64,000 bases of DNA from assembly GCF_963576615.1 (NCBI RefSeq), contig NC_088711.1, positions 21,484,182-21,548,181 on the forward strand. The letters are read 5' to 3'. Numbering within the stretch: position 1 is the stretch's first letter; each line of letters starts with the position of its first letter. This stretch comes from Watersipora subatra. Its lineage: Eukaryota > Bryozoa > Gymnolaemata > Cheilostomatida > Watersiporidae. Position numbers and translations under genes: made by a program. This document shows positions 1 through 11,143 of the stretch, in pieces. Under the pieces are notes generated by a model. That model had not been told where the DNA came from. It made no database searches and saw only the letters and a list, made by a program, of their open reading frames with translations.

Positions 1-255
1 ATCAGGTGCTTCTGTATCTGTTATTAAGTAGAGAAGTTCAGTACTAACAAATAGAGCAATTACTGAGAAAGCCTTACGATACCTGGATTTAAAAGCAGTT
101 TTCAGCGCTTGATCAGCTGAACCTTCTGGTGCTTTCTCAGTACCATCCACGATATCGTATAGATCCTTTAGCAGCAAAATGTGTTTCATCTGGAACTTCC
201 ATGTCTGATAGTTCTGACTGTCCAACTTATCTATTGTCCATTTATCACTATCCAT
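1..255 (-). mobile_element. Ty1/copia gag N-terminus, cut by the window edge
   Basis: The minus strand is open for 85 codons from an ATG at 255-253 to the window start. The translation begins MDSDKWTIDKLDSQNY and continues with TWKFQMKH, matching the N-terminus of Ty1/copia Gag (UBN2/DUF4219 type: KLDGxNYxxWKxxM followed by a helical region ending near LYLITD). The rest of the polyprotein lies outside the window. No stop is seen in the visible part. No LTR was recognised upstream (256-470). The family call rests on motif memory only. Confidence 0.65.
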
Positions 256-678
256 TGTAGAATGAGAGGTAGAATCTATGTTCTGGTTCAGTAGTGCTTG
301 TTTCACTGTTCATGGTATCAATTGTTTAACTCCTGGTTCACCAGTCGTTGGTCAGTCAGTATAATAGCCGATCACCCTTTTTCTGGTATCAAACTCATGT
401 ACAGCTTCTTTGTTTGCCTGCCTGGGCCCATAACCTGTTAGTCTTGTATATTTGAAAGCTAAACAGCAACTGACTTACTACATAAGTGAGACAAGAGAGT
501 AAAAGGAATATTACATAACAATTACATAACAGGTGAGTAAGTCAATATGAACAAAGAGTATGACAACAGCTATATATAAATACAAGATAATGACGGTAGT
601 CAAAGTCAAAAACTAGTACATATTCAACAGTTAGCTAACACTGTTTGGAGTTAGGTCATTTGTTCAGTAGCTGAGGAT

Positions 679-2318
679 ATGGCGTCTATATTCAGTGAGA
701 TTGATCAGTTTGACCTTGGTGATGAACATGCTAAGTCAATGTGGGTAGAGTGGTGTGAGAGACTAGACCAGTTCTTTATAGCAAATGGGTTAGGCTGCAA
801 TAAGGAAGATGACAAACCCAGGTGTAAAGCCATATTCCTATCACGTGTGGGAAGTAAATCGTATTCTTTGATTCCTGAACATAAATTCTGTGGCGGCATT
901 ACCGATCACAGCCAAACAGGTGGCTCACTATACCAGTTCTGATATAATATTAGCCAAACAGGAGGCTCACCATACCAGGTCTGATGTAATATTAGGCAAG
1001 ATATTACATTTTGTGAAGGCAGGATGGCCAACAGGTAGAGAAAGAAATAGAGAATTACTTCCACAAAAGGATGGAGATCTAAGTTGAGAATGACTGCCTT
1101 CTTTGGGGCAGCAGGGTAATAATTCCCGTCAAACTTAGAGAAGCAATGATTGAGGAGTTGCATGAGGGACACCAGGGTATTGCGAAAATGAAAGCACTAG
1201 CGAGACTTCTTTTCTGGTGGCCACATCTAGATCAGGCTATAGAGGATCAGGTTAAGAAGTGTCAGATGCGTCAGAGCATGCAAGAGGCACCGGCCAAATT
1301 AGCCAATAACTCCTAGGCATGGTCTGATAAACCTTGGAGCCGAGTACATATTGACTGTGCTCAGTACCAGGGTGAACATTACTTTGTTATGGTGGACTCC
1401 AACTCTAAATGGCCAGAAGTCCTACCCATGTCAAAAGGTACCAGTGCTGAGCACACAATCGAGGCTATGAAGCCAGTGTTTGGAGTTTGTGAGCAGATTG
1501 TTGCAGACAACAGCCCTCCGTTTCCTAGCAAAGAAATGAAAAATCTTCTTGCCAGTAATGGTACCAAATCAACTTTGTTACCACCATATCACCCTCAGAC
1601 TAACGGAGAAGCAGAAAGGTTTGTAAAGACATTTAAGAGGGGATTGAAGAAAACCTTTGGTAAGTCAATGCTTCACAGGTTACATAAATTTCTGATAGTA
1701 TATAGATCTACTTCCTATAGTTTTACTGGTCAGCTACCATCAAAATTGTTATTTGGACGTAGAATCAAAACTAGGTTAGATTTTGTTAAGCCAGATATTA
1801 GGGGTAGAGTGACTAAACAGACTGGTGGCGTTCAGCATCCTCGAGCTTACACAGAAGGTGATAGAGCCATAGCTAGAGACTATAGAGACGTTAGAAAACC
1901 AGGCTGTCTTTAAGGTGTAATAATAGCACAGCTTTCCCCAGTAACATATAATGTTCAGGTTGAAGTAAAAGGGAAACGTGCCATTTGGAAGCGCCACATA
2001 GATCAGCTTAAGCCTGGTGATTTGAGTGAAAACACTGCTGGGAGGGATTGGGATGTACATGTAAGTGATGGTCTTATTGAGAACAGTAATTCTGTGCCCT
2101 CTTTGATTGTAGGTCAAGAAAGAAGGCCAGATACGGTAGAAAATGAAGAGGAAGTTTGCGGCAAAGCGCAACTCAGACCACCACGCCCTGAGGTTGCAGG
2201 GACTAGAAACACCGAAGCCCAACTTGCAGTGGGAAGTCGGAACATGGAACCATCAGATAAAGGCAGATCTGAAAGACAGATACGCTCACCCGCATGTTTG
2301 TTAAATGCTGTGTTGTAG
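679..2318 (+). mobile_element. Internally deleted, decayed Ty3/gypsy retrotransposon (gag start plus integrase)
   Basis: A gag-like start at 679 (MASIFSEIDQF...) runs about 65 codons and then joins sequence from the RNase H/integrase boundary: protease, reverse transcriptase and most of RNase H are absent. Around 900-1000 a segment of about 45 bp is tandemly duplicated. The frame changes near 1075-1083. From 1083 it reads an H2C2-type integrase zinc finger (ELHEGHQGIAKMK, then KKC), an integrase core with DDE candidates (HIDCA, VADNSPPF, NGEAERF) and a C-terminal module with KRHIDQLKPGDL. In-frame stops lie at 1314-1316 (TAG) and 1911-1913 (TAA). The copy is a dead relic; it resembles invertebrate K02A2.6-type gypsy pol. 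Confidence 0.85.
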
Positions 2319-2348
2319 TTAAATTATGTTTTTATAGTTTGGAAGAAT

Positions 2349-2560
2349 GTAATGTTTTTGCATGTTAAGTTTCAAGTTTATAAATAATCGACTTCGTTTT
2401 GGTTAAATTGTATTGTAATCACTGATTGGTTAATCCATTATCAGAATAATCAGACGAACGACGGCGACAAGAAAAGGAGAACTGTATCATTTTGGTTTTT
2501 AGTTTTATTTAGATATTTGATAATAAATATCTGGCTGTTAGGGGTCACTATGGCCAGGCA
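2349..2560 (+). repeat. Possible 3' LTR of the gypsy relic
   Basis: After the last pol codon a short purine run (ggaagaa) is followed by TGTAATG, a reasonable place for an LTR to begin; the right end is not defined. No matching 5' LTR was found upstream of 679, so the call rests on position alone. Confidence 0.25.
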
Positions 2561-2977
2561 ACCTAAGTATAATAGTGTAGTATTAGAGACACTTCAAGCA
2601 CAAGCCACGGAAGACAGAAATTTATATCAGCTTCACTGACTATGATGTCATGGGCTTGTAGAAAAGCTAAAATAACCGCTAACTATTCTAGCGAGCAAAT
2701 TATAAAATGGGCGATGATCTTACAGAGCCGTGAAAGAGCAACTCCATAAACCTTTATTTAAAATAGACTGAAGAAAAGACGATAGATGTCATTAACAGGA
2801 TTTGTAGAAAATCCTGGGCTAAAAATATGTATATATCCCGGGCTGTATATCATTGGTTTCAGCTTCTTCCTGTTGAGTTCAGCAGGCTGTAGCATCGGCA
2901 GCTTTTGGTTCAGCGCAGCTACGTTAAAGGTAAGAGTTGTCTCCGCCCCACTCCTAAAAGTTTTCTTCAGGCTGTCT
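2561..2977. other. No gene seen
   Basis: Intergenic sequence between the retroelement relic and the next transposon. No reading frame of recognised type and no clear repeat. Confidence 0.4.
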
Positions 2978-2986
2978 AGAGGCAGT

Positions 2987-3654
2987 TAGCCAGTCTTGAC
3001 AAACTGTGTTTTTGCGGAGTTGTTCCCCCGTCGATCGGGCGAGCAACACACCAGCTTGTCACAAGACGTACTGCACCTGATGCATCAGCTGCACTTATAG
3101 GGAGTTGTTCTCTTCCGTCTATGCGGCTTGGCTGCGATGTTATGTCGGTCGCTCCATCGGTAACGATGGATCCAATCATAACGAATTTTGCGCAAAAATT
3201 TATGTAGAAAGCGACCAGTCGCGACCAGTCTCTGCGGTTAACTTTAGTAGAACTTGAGAACTTAGGCAACAACAGCGACTGAACATGTCGTTATTTGTGC
3301 GCTCAGTTAGTTTTATTTCTATTTTTGTATCAGTCAGTTTTATTTGTCCTTATGGATTTTATTTTCAATTATTTTATTCTTAGATTCTACTATCGTTTAC
3401 AACAAAGACTGGTCTTTAGTTAAACGTAGTAATCTTATTTTTTTCTACATAAATTTTTGCGCGAAATCCCTTATGATTACCAATGGAGCAACCGCCATAA
3501 CATCGCAGCCAAGCCGCATAGACGGAAGAAAACAACTCCCTATAAGTGCAGCTGATGCATTAGGTGCAGTACGTCTTGTGACAAGCTGTTGCGTTGCTCG
3601 CCCGCTCGACGGGGGAACAACTCCGCAAAAACAACAGATTGTCAAGACAGGCTA
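2987..3654. mobile_element. Foldback element with long inverted arms and 9-bp target duplication (MULE-like)
   Basis: The ends read TAGCCAGTCTTGACAA and, inverted, TAGCCTGTCTTGACAA. Arms of roughly 250 bp (2987-3235 and 3395-3654) are near-identical inverted copies around a unique centre of about 160 bp. A direct repeat AGAGGCAGT lies just outside both ends (2978-2986 and 3655-3663). A 9-bp duplication with long terminal inverted repeats is typical of Mutator-like elements; the alternative 7-bp reading (TTAGCC...GGCTAA) cannot be excluded. No transposase is present. Confidence 0.8.
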
Positions 3655-3663
3655 AGAGGCAGT

Positions 3664-4285
3664 GTATGGCATTTAGTTGTCTGGAATTCCTAAGTCATCT
3701 CTAAGCAATGATATATATAACCCCCCAGGCCACAACTAGAATTATATTTGCATCATTTAAAAAGAAATATGTAAATGGTATGATCAATGAGATGTCAGTA
3801 AAATTATTTAGACAGGTAAATGATTCGAGGAGTAGCTGCCAAGCAAGAATAATACTGAAATGATGATATTTGTTTTGGCTTCTATAAAGTAAAGAATAGG
3901 ATTTACTCCAATGATTGACTACACATCCAGAGTCAATTGCCTACCCAACCAAGAATTCTTGCCCCAACATTGACCTACATACCACCAAATGTTATAGTTT
4001 CCGAGAACTTCTTCTCTGTTTTGTACGTCGACCATTGAATGTTTGTTCGTAGCTCCTCCTTTTTTATAAAGCTGTTGGCCTCTTCCAATGAAGAAAATAA
4101 CGCTGCCGACATTTTTTCACAATATTTCCCATCAAAATTCCCGGGAATTCGAAAACTAGTTCCATAAAAGTAACGTACCTCTATGTATAGCTGAAGCGAC
4201 TTCTATGCTCATATTTATGAAGATCCCGCACGACGTGTGAGCCGCTCTTTAGTTCACAGCGTAATAAAATGCAGCAGTGCTTAGA
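3664..4285. other. No gene seen
   Basis: Spacer between two inverted-repeat elements; no supported coding or RNA feature. Confidence 0.4.
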
Positions 4286-4294
4286 TGATAATTA

Positions 4295-4687
4295 GATTTT
4301 TTCTATCGAAAGGCAAGTTCGCTGAGCTCTTCATTGGTTTATTTCTCGCAACGATTTGATTGGGCTTCCGTGTTTTGGTGGGTTTAGCTAAAACCATTCT
4401 ACATAATGTTCGCGAGCTTACCAAATTTTAGTGGTTGTTGAAATGCCTGTGTTTTATTTGAACTCCCTGCCTGAGGCGCTGAAACTAGTAAAGCAACACA
4501 AAACTGAACATAGAATAAAATATGTGAGATATGATGGGAAGCTTAACTCGTTAGAGAAAAAGATATCTTCAGCAACCATATCTGTAGAAGGTTAATTGTT
4601 TATAAACAAAGCAATTAACCAATCCAAAAACTATATTTAGTTGACAAATGAAGGGCTCAGCGAACTTGCCTTTCGATAGAAAACCCC
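4295..4687. mobile_element. 393-bp MITE with 9-bp target duplication (MULE-like)
   Basis: Terminal inverted repeats of about 45 bp share the core TTTTCTATCGAAAGGCAAGT (4299-4335 and 4651-4683 region). The direct repeat TGATAATTA lies immediately outside both ends (4286-4294 and 4688-4696). The short size, inverted termini and 9-bp duplication suggest a non-autonomous Mutator-like element with a TIR unrelated to that of the neighbouring foldback at 2987-3654. It contains a 50-codon open frame (4443-4595). Confidence 0.8.
4443..4595 (+). CDS. Short open frame inside the 4295-4687 element
   Basis: ATG-initiated frame of 50 codons ending in TAA, starting MPVFYLNSLPEALKLV and rich in Lys/Arg later. 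I do not recognise a family. Its position between the inverted repeats suggests a leftover fragment of the parent transposon's gene, or chance. Confidence 0.25.
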   Translation: MPVFYLNSLPEALKLVKQHKTEHRIKYVRYDGKLNSLEKKISSATISVEG

Positions 4688-4696
4688 TGATAATTA

Positions 4697-5640
4697 TTTC
4701 CTAATACTGTACCATAAGTAATCTGTTGTGTTGTGACGGTGAGTCACGTTCAATCGCACTATCTCTTGTTACAAAAACTATGGTTTGTACAACAATCGTT
4801 TTTGCATTCTTGTTAAGTGGTTAATGAATTATTTCGCTCTGCTTCAAACAGCTATACATTAATGATAGTTTTTCATTGTCACAAACCGATCTTGTCTTGC
4901 TAAACTACGAAAATTGATTGTTTAACATTGATTTTCAAGACATAGCCTGGTTAAACTTTTCTATGTTTAGATTTTATTTCAGTGTTACCAAAACAATCAA
5001 GAGGCTAACTAAATAGTTTGATAGTAATTGTTTGTAGTTTTTGATGATACAGGTTTTTTTGATTCACATAGCAGTATTAGAAATAGATATTATATGATGT
5101 AAATATGAAATATCGAAGGAATATTGTTGCAATACTCTTTAGATACAAATACAAGCCGAAAGCAAAATTAAAAACACTGAAAAAAGGGAAGAAGGGAAGA
5201 AGGGGAAGAGAGAGGAAAGAAAGGAGGAAGGGAAGGGAAAATTTTTGCTGGTATACTGTTTAAAATAAAGAGTTCCCACGTATTTTGCCTCCTGCGTGAG
5301 GCTTTCAGTGGGAAAAACCCGATCCGATCCGAGTTAATACGACTAGTCCAAAAAGATTGTTATCTATCTTTAGAGAGAACTTATTTTATGCCTAATTAAT
5401 CCGAATTCACTCACAACATCAAAGTTGAACTTGCTTTCTCATCTTATTTTATGTGGACTATGTTTAGTTTATGCACTTTTGCTAAGCATGCGGAACTGAA
5501 CTGATTATTACTGGTTCAGGTACTAGTGAACGTATTAAGCTAGTGTAAGCAATACTGATATTTACTAGTAAAAGATACTTCTTTATTCTATAAGCACAAC
5601 AATTATAATACACAACTAACAAAATTCTAAAACAATAATA
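4697..5640. other. Intergenic; one purine-rich tract
   Basis: No gene recognised. A run of G/A-only sequence (about 5180-5240, gggaagaagggg-type units) is the only notable feature. Confidence 0.4.
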
Positions 5641-5649
5641 TTAATGACA

Positions 5650-6130
5650 AAAGGTTAAAATGAACTAGCTGATAAAAGTTACATCCGTACTCGAACGGTC
5701 TTATATGTTCTTTGCTTAGTCCCGAACGGCTGCGCGTCTTGACAGTCAAACAATAGTCCTAACAGTCCTTAGGTGTAAAGGCTCAGCATTTGAGATAGCG
5801 AAAGAGGAGAAGCTCAGTTGATAATGAAGATGGAGGCTCCATAGGCAGGAAAAAGAGGCTCTGCAGATGCATGGGAAAGAGAGCCTAGCAGGCCTTCGAG
5901 AGAGAGATCGCATGATTGGAGCTGTTCTCTTTTATGGATGTTTAGCATGTGGGAAGGCTGCCCTGTGTGGAGTAGGTTGAGTGTGAAGGTTCAACGCTTT
6001 ATGTCAGGTGTATGGAGATATCTTGCTTTGTGTTAGTCTCCAGCTGGTAGACGTGATGTAAACATGTAGGATGGGGCTCATAGCTAACTGTATCTAGGTC
6101 ATGTCTGGCGGAGGTCTAGTTTTTTGTGGT
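5650..6130. other. Less AT-rich block of unknown nature
   Basis: This stretch is visibly less AT-rich than its flanks and has no open frame of known type. It could be a solo LTR or another non-coding repeat; no paired copy lies in the window, so this stays a guess. Confidence 0.2.
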
Positions 6131-6502
6131 TTTCTGGCAGGGCAATTTACTTATCTTATGTGATAAATTCTTTTCATTCTGGAGTTTTAAATTTGTTTGT
6201 TGTTGCTTTTCCAATTATTGGATCTTTTGAAGTTTTGGGTGTCATGTTATTAGCGATTATTGGGTGTGTATCTTGTAGTCTGGCTTCACTCCATGGAATA
6301 ATAATTACACAATCTAAACACAAATATTACTGAAATGAACAAGCTAGCGTCATGGGGAGAGACAATTCACGGCTGGTAAGCCAGGGGAGACGATTTGAAA
6401 TCAATATTATGTACACATAGGTAGATTAAGTTTAATTCAAGTCAAGTTAAATTTGATAAAAGAAATATTGAAAGTAAGTAATTGAACTGCTGCTAACTAC
6501 GA

Positions 6503-6733
6503 TCAGCGGTTACGTTTTCGAGAGGGTTTCCGTTTCGGGGCTGTAGAGGTGGTCTTAGTAGACTTCTTAGTAATCTCCTTGGACTCTGTAACGATTGCAG
6601 CAGATGTGCTGGGCTGTGAGGGCTGTTGAATAGGAGCAGGGCACATGAAATCTCTTGCTCTCATCACAGAACTCTCTAAGTGCCTTGAAAAGATATTGCT
6701 GATCTTCAGCACTCCGACCTGGTAGCAGAACAA
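6503..6733 (-). pseudogene. Basic C-terminal-like open frame, possibly the tail of a transposase
   Basis: 76-codon minus-strand frame. The N-terminal part holds RHLESSVMRARDF, then comes a Pro/Ser/Thr-rich linker, then a Lys/Arg-rich end (PKRKPSRKRNR). Disordered basic tails of this kind occur at the end of pogo/Tigger-type transposases, and decayed transposase sequence lies upstream on the same strand (7975-8268), so this may be its tail. There is no direct homology evidence. Confidence 0.3.
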
Positions 6734-7165
6734 TTTCGGGCTGCTCTAACCTTGCTTACTCTGCAGAAATAAAATGTATATTCACACTCTCCACGCTAAT
6801 GACATGCTTTTTTTCTTGCACACTGCCTGCAGTGAAAAAACGTTTGCTGCACATACTGTCCGTTAGTATTACATGTATTATCCAACAGTATTGAGTTACA
6901 ACAGTTTTTCTATAGTGTACTTCCAAGTATAAAATTCTAAAATATAATAATACTAAAAGTTGGTTTACATCCTTTGAAAGAAAACAAACTCATAAGCTTT
7001 GCAACTTATCAGTTGGGTCATCGATGGTGCTACTTGATTTGAGTTGAATATGACTTCATGACATTAGATACATTTATTACATTGAGGGTTGGCTTGGTAA
7101 GGGAGAGATATGGCTGGTCAGTTCAACCAAACCCTAGAAGTAGAAGTTTCTGATTTAAGCTAGGG

Positions 7166-7510
7166 TCATAATAATACATGCATTACTTTTTTTGGCCTGC
7201 ATTTATTTACTTGCAGTATATACTCTTCATCAGTGAGTTGAAATTTTTTATCTGCTGGTAGAGCTGTACCCATATCATCTAAGCAGGGCTGAACAGCAGC
7301 ATTTTTCTTAGAAGTCTCTAAACTACTTCTGTTTTCAGTAAAACTTGACTTAAATTCCCCATTTAATTCAACATTTTCAAGGTCTAACTCAATCTCACTG
7401 TTTCCAGAATAACTATCACTCTCTAGTCTACACTGCAGGTTTAAATAATCTTCATCTACTTCCTGAAATTCTCACAAAAATTCAACACCATAAACATCTC
7501 GGTAATCCAT
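7166..7510 (-). pseudogene. Decayed acidic open frame (one in-frame stop)
   Basis: From an ATG at 7510-7508 the frame reads MDYRDVYGVEFL, meets a TGA, then stays open for about 100 codons of acidic sequence (EFQEVDEDYLNL..., later FQLTDEEYILQVNKC) to a TGA at 7168-7166. The composition and length look coding. The family is not recognised. It may belong to the decayed transposon at 6503-8268 or to an unrelated gene fragment. Confidence 0.4.
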
Positions 7511-7974
7511 TTTGTACGAATTACCATAAGTGAAATATTGTCTTTTTTATGTTCTTAGCAACCATTCAGAAGTCGATTCCTCACATGATTTGTTCTAGAA
7601 AGGTTGAGACCTCAAAACACAGAAATCCCAGCCATATGGACAAGTTTCACTTTGGAAGCCCTTTGCGCACAATATGAAAAGCGTCATTTGTACTGAAAAT
7701 CGTATAATCTGTCACAATTTCATCAGCGCATTATTGTTTTCAATTATTTTCTATTTCAACGAAATTCTTCAGCTTGTAGATTCATCTTTTCACTCAACTA
7801 ATGTGTATTGATATCTTCCCTTTTATCATGACTCTTGAAATCTGTTTCAAATGGTAAAATGTCATGCTGTTCACCTGCATTATGTTGATGTTTTTAAAGT
7901 AAGTTGCATGCATGCTTCTCTCAACCAATTTTTTAACATACGAATCTTGTTGAGGTCATCACATTTAAAAGCCT

Positions 7975-8268
7975 GCTTTTAAGTCTATCTATACCGAGTC
8001 CCTAAAATCTGTCTTCTAGAGAACGTGCATAGTCTGCTAGTTGTTGTTCTTGTTCATGGTTGAAGACCATTTTCGCTTCTGTAGATCTTTCATATCCAAT
8101 TTGCCTACCAATTTACATATACTGTACCTAGTCAAGGTTAACATATTCCCTGTGCTCTGGCAGCTGCTCTAACTGCCATTCCTCCTCAACCAAATTAACT
8201 GCGTTGTCAAGCTTTTTCTTTGTCAAGACTTTTGCTCTATATGTTTTACACTCGTAACTTTTTACCAT
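7975..8268 (-). pseudogene. pogo/Tigger-like transposase N-terminus (CENP-B-type HTH), decayed
   Basis: The frame from ATG 8268-8266 reads MVKSYECKTYRAKVLTKK, resembling the CENP-B/pogo DNA-binding start (MxRxYxRKTxRGKW). After stops at 8130-8128 and about 8115-8113 the same frame continues IGRQIGYERSTEAKMVFN and then EQEQQLADYARSLEDRF, a stop, and GLGIDRLKS. This matches the second half of that domain (FxxEQExxLxxYxxxMExRxFGL). The in-frame stops without frameshift mark an inactive relic. Confidence 0.6.
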
Positions 8269-8394
8269 TTTTTTCTACTAAAAAGGTGTGGTATCGAAAA
8301 AATGATAGTATTAAAGCGCGTTTATATTTGAATGATTATTCAATATCACTTACCTAGCTGCTTCAAGAATGTGTACACGCCACTTCATAGAGCT

Positions 8395-8422
8395 GTGGCA
8401 GGCTGAGCCTTGGCTCAACCTG
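8395..8422. repeat. 28-bp imperfect palindrome
   Basis: ggcaggctgagcc / ggctcaacctgcc, separated by two bases and with one mismatched pair per arm. No gene nearby explains it. Confidence 0.5.
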
Positions 8423-9302
8423 CCTCGGTTCCTGCCTGCCGTGAAGTTCCATATAAAAAATCTAAAAAAATATTTATTTGTAAGGCTGATAGGAAATAAA
8501 TTATTAATGAGTATGCAACACTTATCCTTGTGTTAGTTATCTATAGCAGCACAAGTGTACTAGTTGTGATCTGTGGGTAGCACTGTTTTATGTAACATGT
8601 AAAAAATTAGCAAAAATAGTCAAATTTGAGAATTAATGGCTCACTCTGTCAGTGAGTCATTGCACATACATGTAGATGATGAAGTCAAAATGGGATGATT
8701 TGACTGTGACCTTAGTATAGAACAGACAACCACATTTAGAAATTCAATTTTTTGACAGCAAGTCTGGTTCTGCATGCTCCCTGCTTCTACTTACCCCCAC
8801 TCTCTCTTACTCACTTTTCATAAAAAATCATACAAGAGCTCTACTGTGAAATGTTATTTTTGGAACTTATTTGGTTTTTAAAATGTTTTTTATTATGTCT
8901 ACCCACACCCATATTGTTTCTAAAAACATAATCTATATTATCTAACCCATATTCTTGCGTAGTATCTCGTGTTTACCTGCACAGTATACATTGAACTTTC
9001 GTTGTATTATTTGAAGATTTTTCCATGATGCGTTGGTTACTATATTCAAAGTACAAATACACAAAATTACAAATAGACAGAGTTATACCCAAATCAGTGG
9101 TGATTCAGGTATTTGCTGATTCACATATTTGAAGCAATTCCCATTCTTTAAGATTTGAGTATTGTGTTTAATTTGAATAAAATCGAGAATGGTTTACATT
9201 TGATTTGTAAAACAACTGAAGTGATTTAGGATCTGGATTTTATAAGTCAATGAAATTATTAGGGAATATATTTCTTTGTAGGCTGCATGTGCTTGTTATT
9301 AA

Positions 9303-10179
9303 AGGTTGACTTGCAATAAAATTCACATTACAGTTATTTGGTATCAAAAGATTCATCATGTCTTACTCTGTTGTGTTGTAGGTGCCAAATATGTGGAAAT
9401 GTGATTACAAGCTCTTAAAAGCTCAAAAACGAAAAGCCGCCGTAGAGTGCAATCTCATTATTTTGATGACGTAGCCATGAAATTTGGTTATTGTTTTGTC
9501 ACGTTATGTTCTCACGTGAATTGGAAGGCCAATAAAAAGCTCAATATAAAACTTATCGTAGCACTAGTTTATGACAAACACTTCGGGTTTTACCGAAGAC
9601 CCCGTATCAAATATAGATGCTCGTTACTTTACAGTTTTGTTTCGGCCTGGTCTAATCGGCAAGTCGTAATCTGTTCATGTGACCCAATACTTCGCAAATA
9701 ATTTTTGCAGCACTTTTCGATTATCACAGGTGACCAACAGGCTCATCATGTTTATCAGAGGATGATATGCAATCGTTCACGCTAAGATAAAAAAATTAAA
9801 CAGATTTTTATGGTAGGTTTTGAGATATCAGTGCTCAAAGTGGCAGCATAACGATGCCGATAAAATAGACGCGTAAGAACGATAGACATGGTTTTATTGA
9901 ATGCGTGAAGTATATTTGTGGAAATATTTCGACGAATAAGGTTGCATGAAAGTGTAAACAGAAACCATCTCTCACAACTACATCACATTTGAGCCGTTTT
10001 GGAAAGAGAATCCAAACTACGGCGGTCTCGTGTGGCTGCGATTAACTGTTCGTTTTTGAGCTTTTAAGAGCTTGTAATCACATTTCTACATATTTTGCAC
10101 CTACAACACAGCAGAGTAAGCCATGGTGAATCTTATGATACCAAATAACTGTCATGTGAATTTTGTTGCTAGTCAACCT
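9303..10179. mobile_element. 877-bp TTAA-flanked element with ~130-bp inverted termini
   Basis: The left end AGGTTGACTTGCAA and the inverted right end AGGTTGACTAGCAA open terminal inverted repeats of about 130 bp. TTAA lies on each side (9299-9302 and 10180-10183). A second, highly similar copy starts at 63322, also after TTAA. TTAA duplications fit Kolobok or piggyBac; the AGG terminus fits the 5'-RRG rule reported for Kolobok better. The frame at 9447-9701 sits in the unique centre and shows no recognised domain, so the element is probably non-autonomous. Confidence 0.85.
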
Positions 10180-10210
10180 TTAAAGTATTGGTATTAGTTT
10201 TAAGTAAAGA

Positions 10211-10238
10211 ATAATAATAAGGCTAGCCTTATTATTAT
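10211..10238. repeat. Perfect 28-bp palindrome
   Basis: ataataataaggct followed by its exact reverse complement. It lies 28 bp to the right of the TTAA element. Confidence 0.8.
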
Positions 10239-10239
10239 C

Positions 10240-11104
10240 AGTTTGCTGTTGAAGTAAATCTGAGTAATCTACTTGTTATAAAACAATAAGTTCTAGTGTT
10301 AAATACTGTATTCTGTCAAGGATATTTTCACATAGTAAATAGCTAAAAACTCTCACTTGTAAACTTACAAAATATTACTTAGCTCCTTGTGTTAACTGCT
10401 TGCTGTCCTTGACTATCACTAACTTTGATATTTTCATTTTATTGTGTTACTTCTAGTTTATAGCTAGCTAATTCAATCAAAACAAAAAAGGTCATTTAAA
10501 ATTATTTATACTCATATAATAATGATGCGTGAATTGTAATAACGGCACAAATCAGCGGAATTAAGAAAATAGAAGGGAAACTGATGATTTACCTAAACAT
10601 CTACTTTGTCTCTTAGGTTCTACACTCACCCTTGACAAAGGTGAAATGTTTTACAATTATGATTTGGTGATTTAAGATTTCAATTAGGGGCATCAGGTGG
10701 GTGATTTAATTAGTTTTGTCTTGTTAGATATCATTTGGTTTCAAAGTGAAACAGGGATTTTGGCACAGCTTTGCTAATGCGCAACATCAACACTGTATCA
10801 CTCAACTGAAAATTTGCAAGTTCTCTTAAAAGTTGAATTGCATTTATTTCATGAATGAATCTCTAATATTTACTCAAATGTACTCCAATATGTAAATGTT
10901 GATGGCTTGTGTAGAGAGCCTGTTGAAAACTCACCAGTGTTACGGTGCTATAATCATAATACATAATCCTAAGGTCTGCCTCGTCGAAACTTAATTCTGG
11001 CAAATCTTCCATAATTTATTTGCAGTGCATGCTAAAGGAGCACTAACCTGGTTGAAGATTTATATAAAATTATACTTATATAGTTTCACACAGAAACTGG
11101 CAAA
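10240..11104. other. Upstream region of CHMP1A
   Basis: The AT-rich segment before the CHMP1A start must hold the promoter and 5' UTR. No TATA box, initiator or upstream exon could be placed with confidence. Confidence 0.4.
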
Positions 11105-11143
11105 ATGCCAGATTCACTGCAGGACACTCTTTTCCAACTTAAG
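11105..11143 (+). CDS. CHMP1A: CHMP1A exon 1 (start codon)
   Basis: 13 codons, [13 protein letters not shown], then donor GTATGT. The ATG has A at -3 and matches the family start. Confidence 0.88.
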
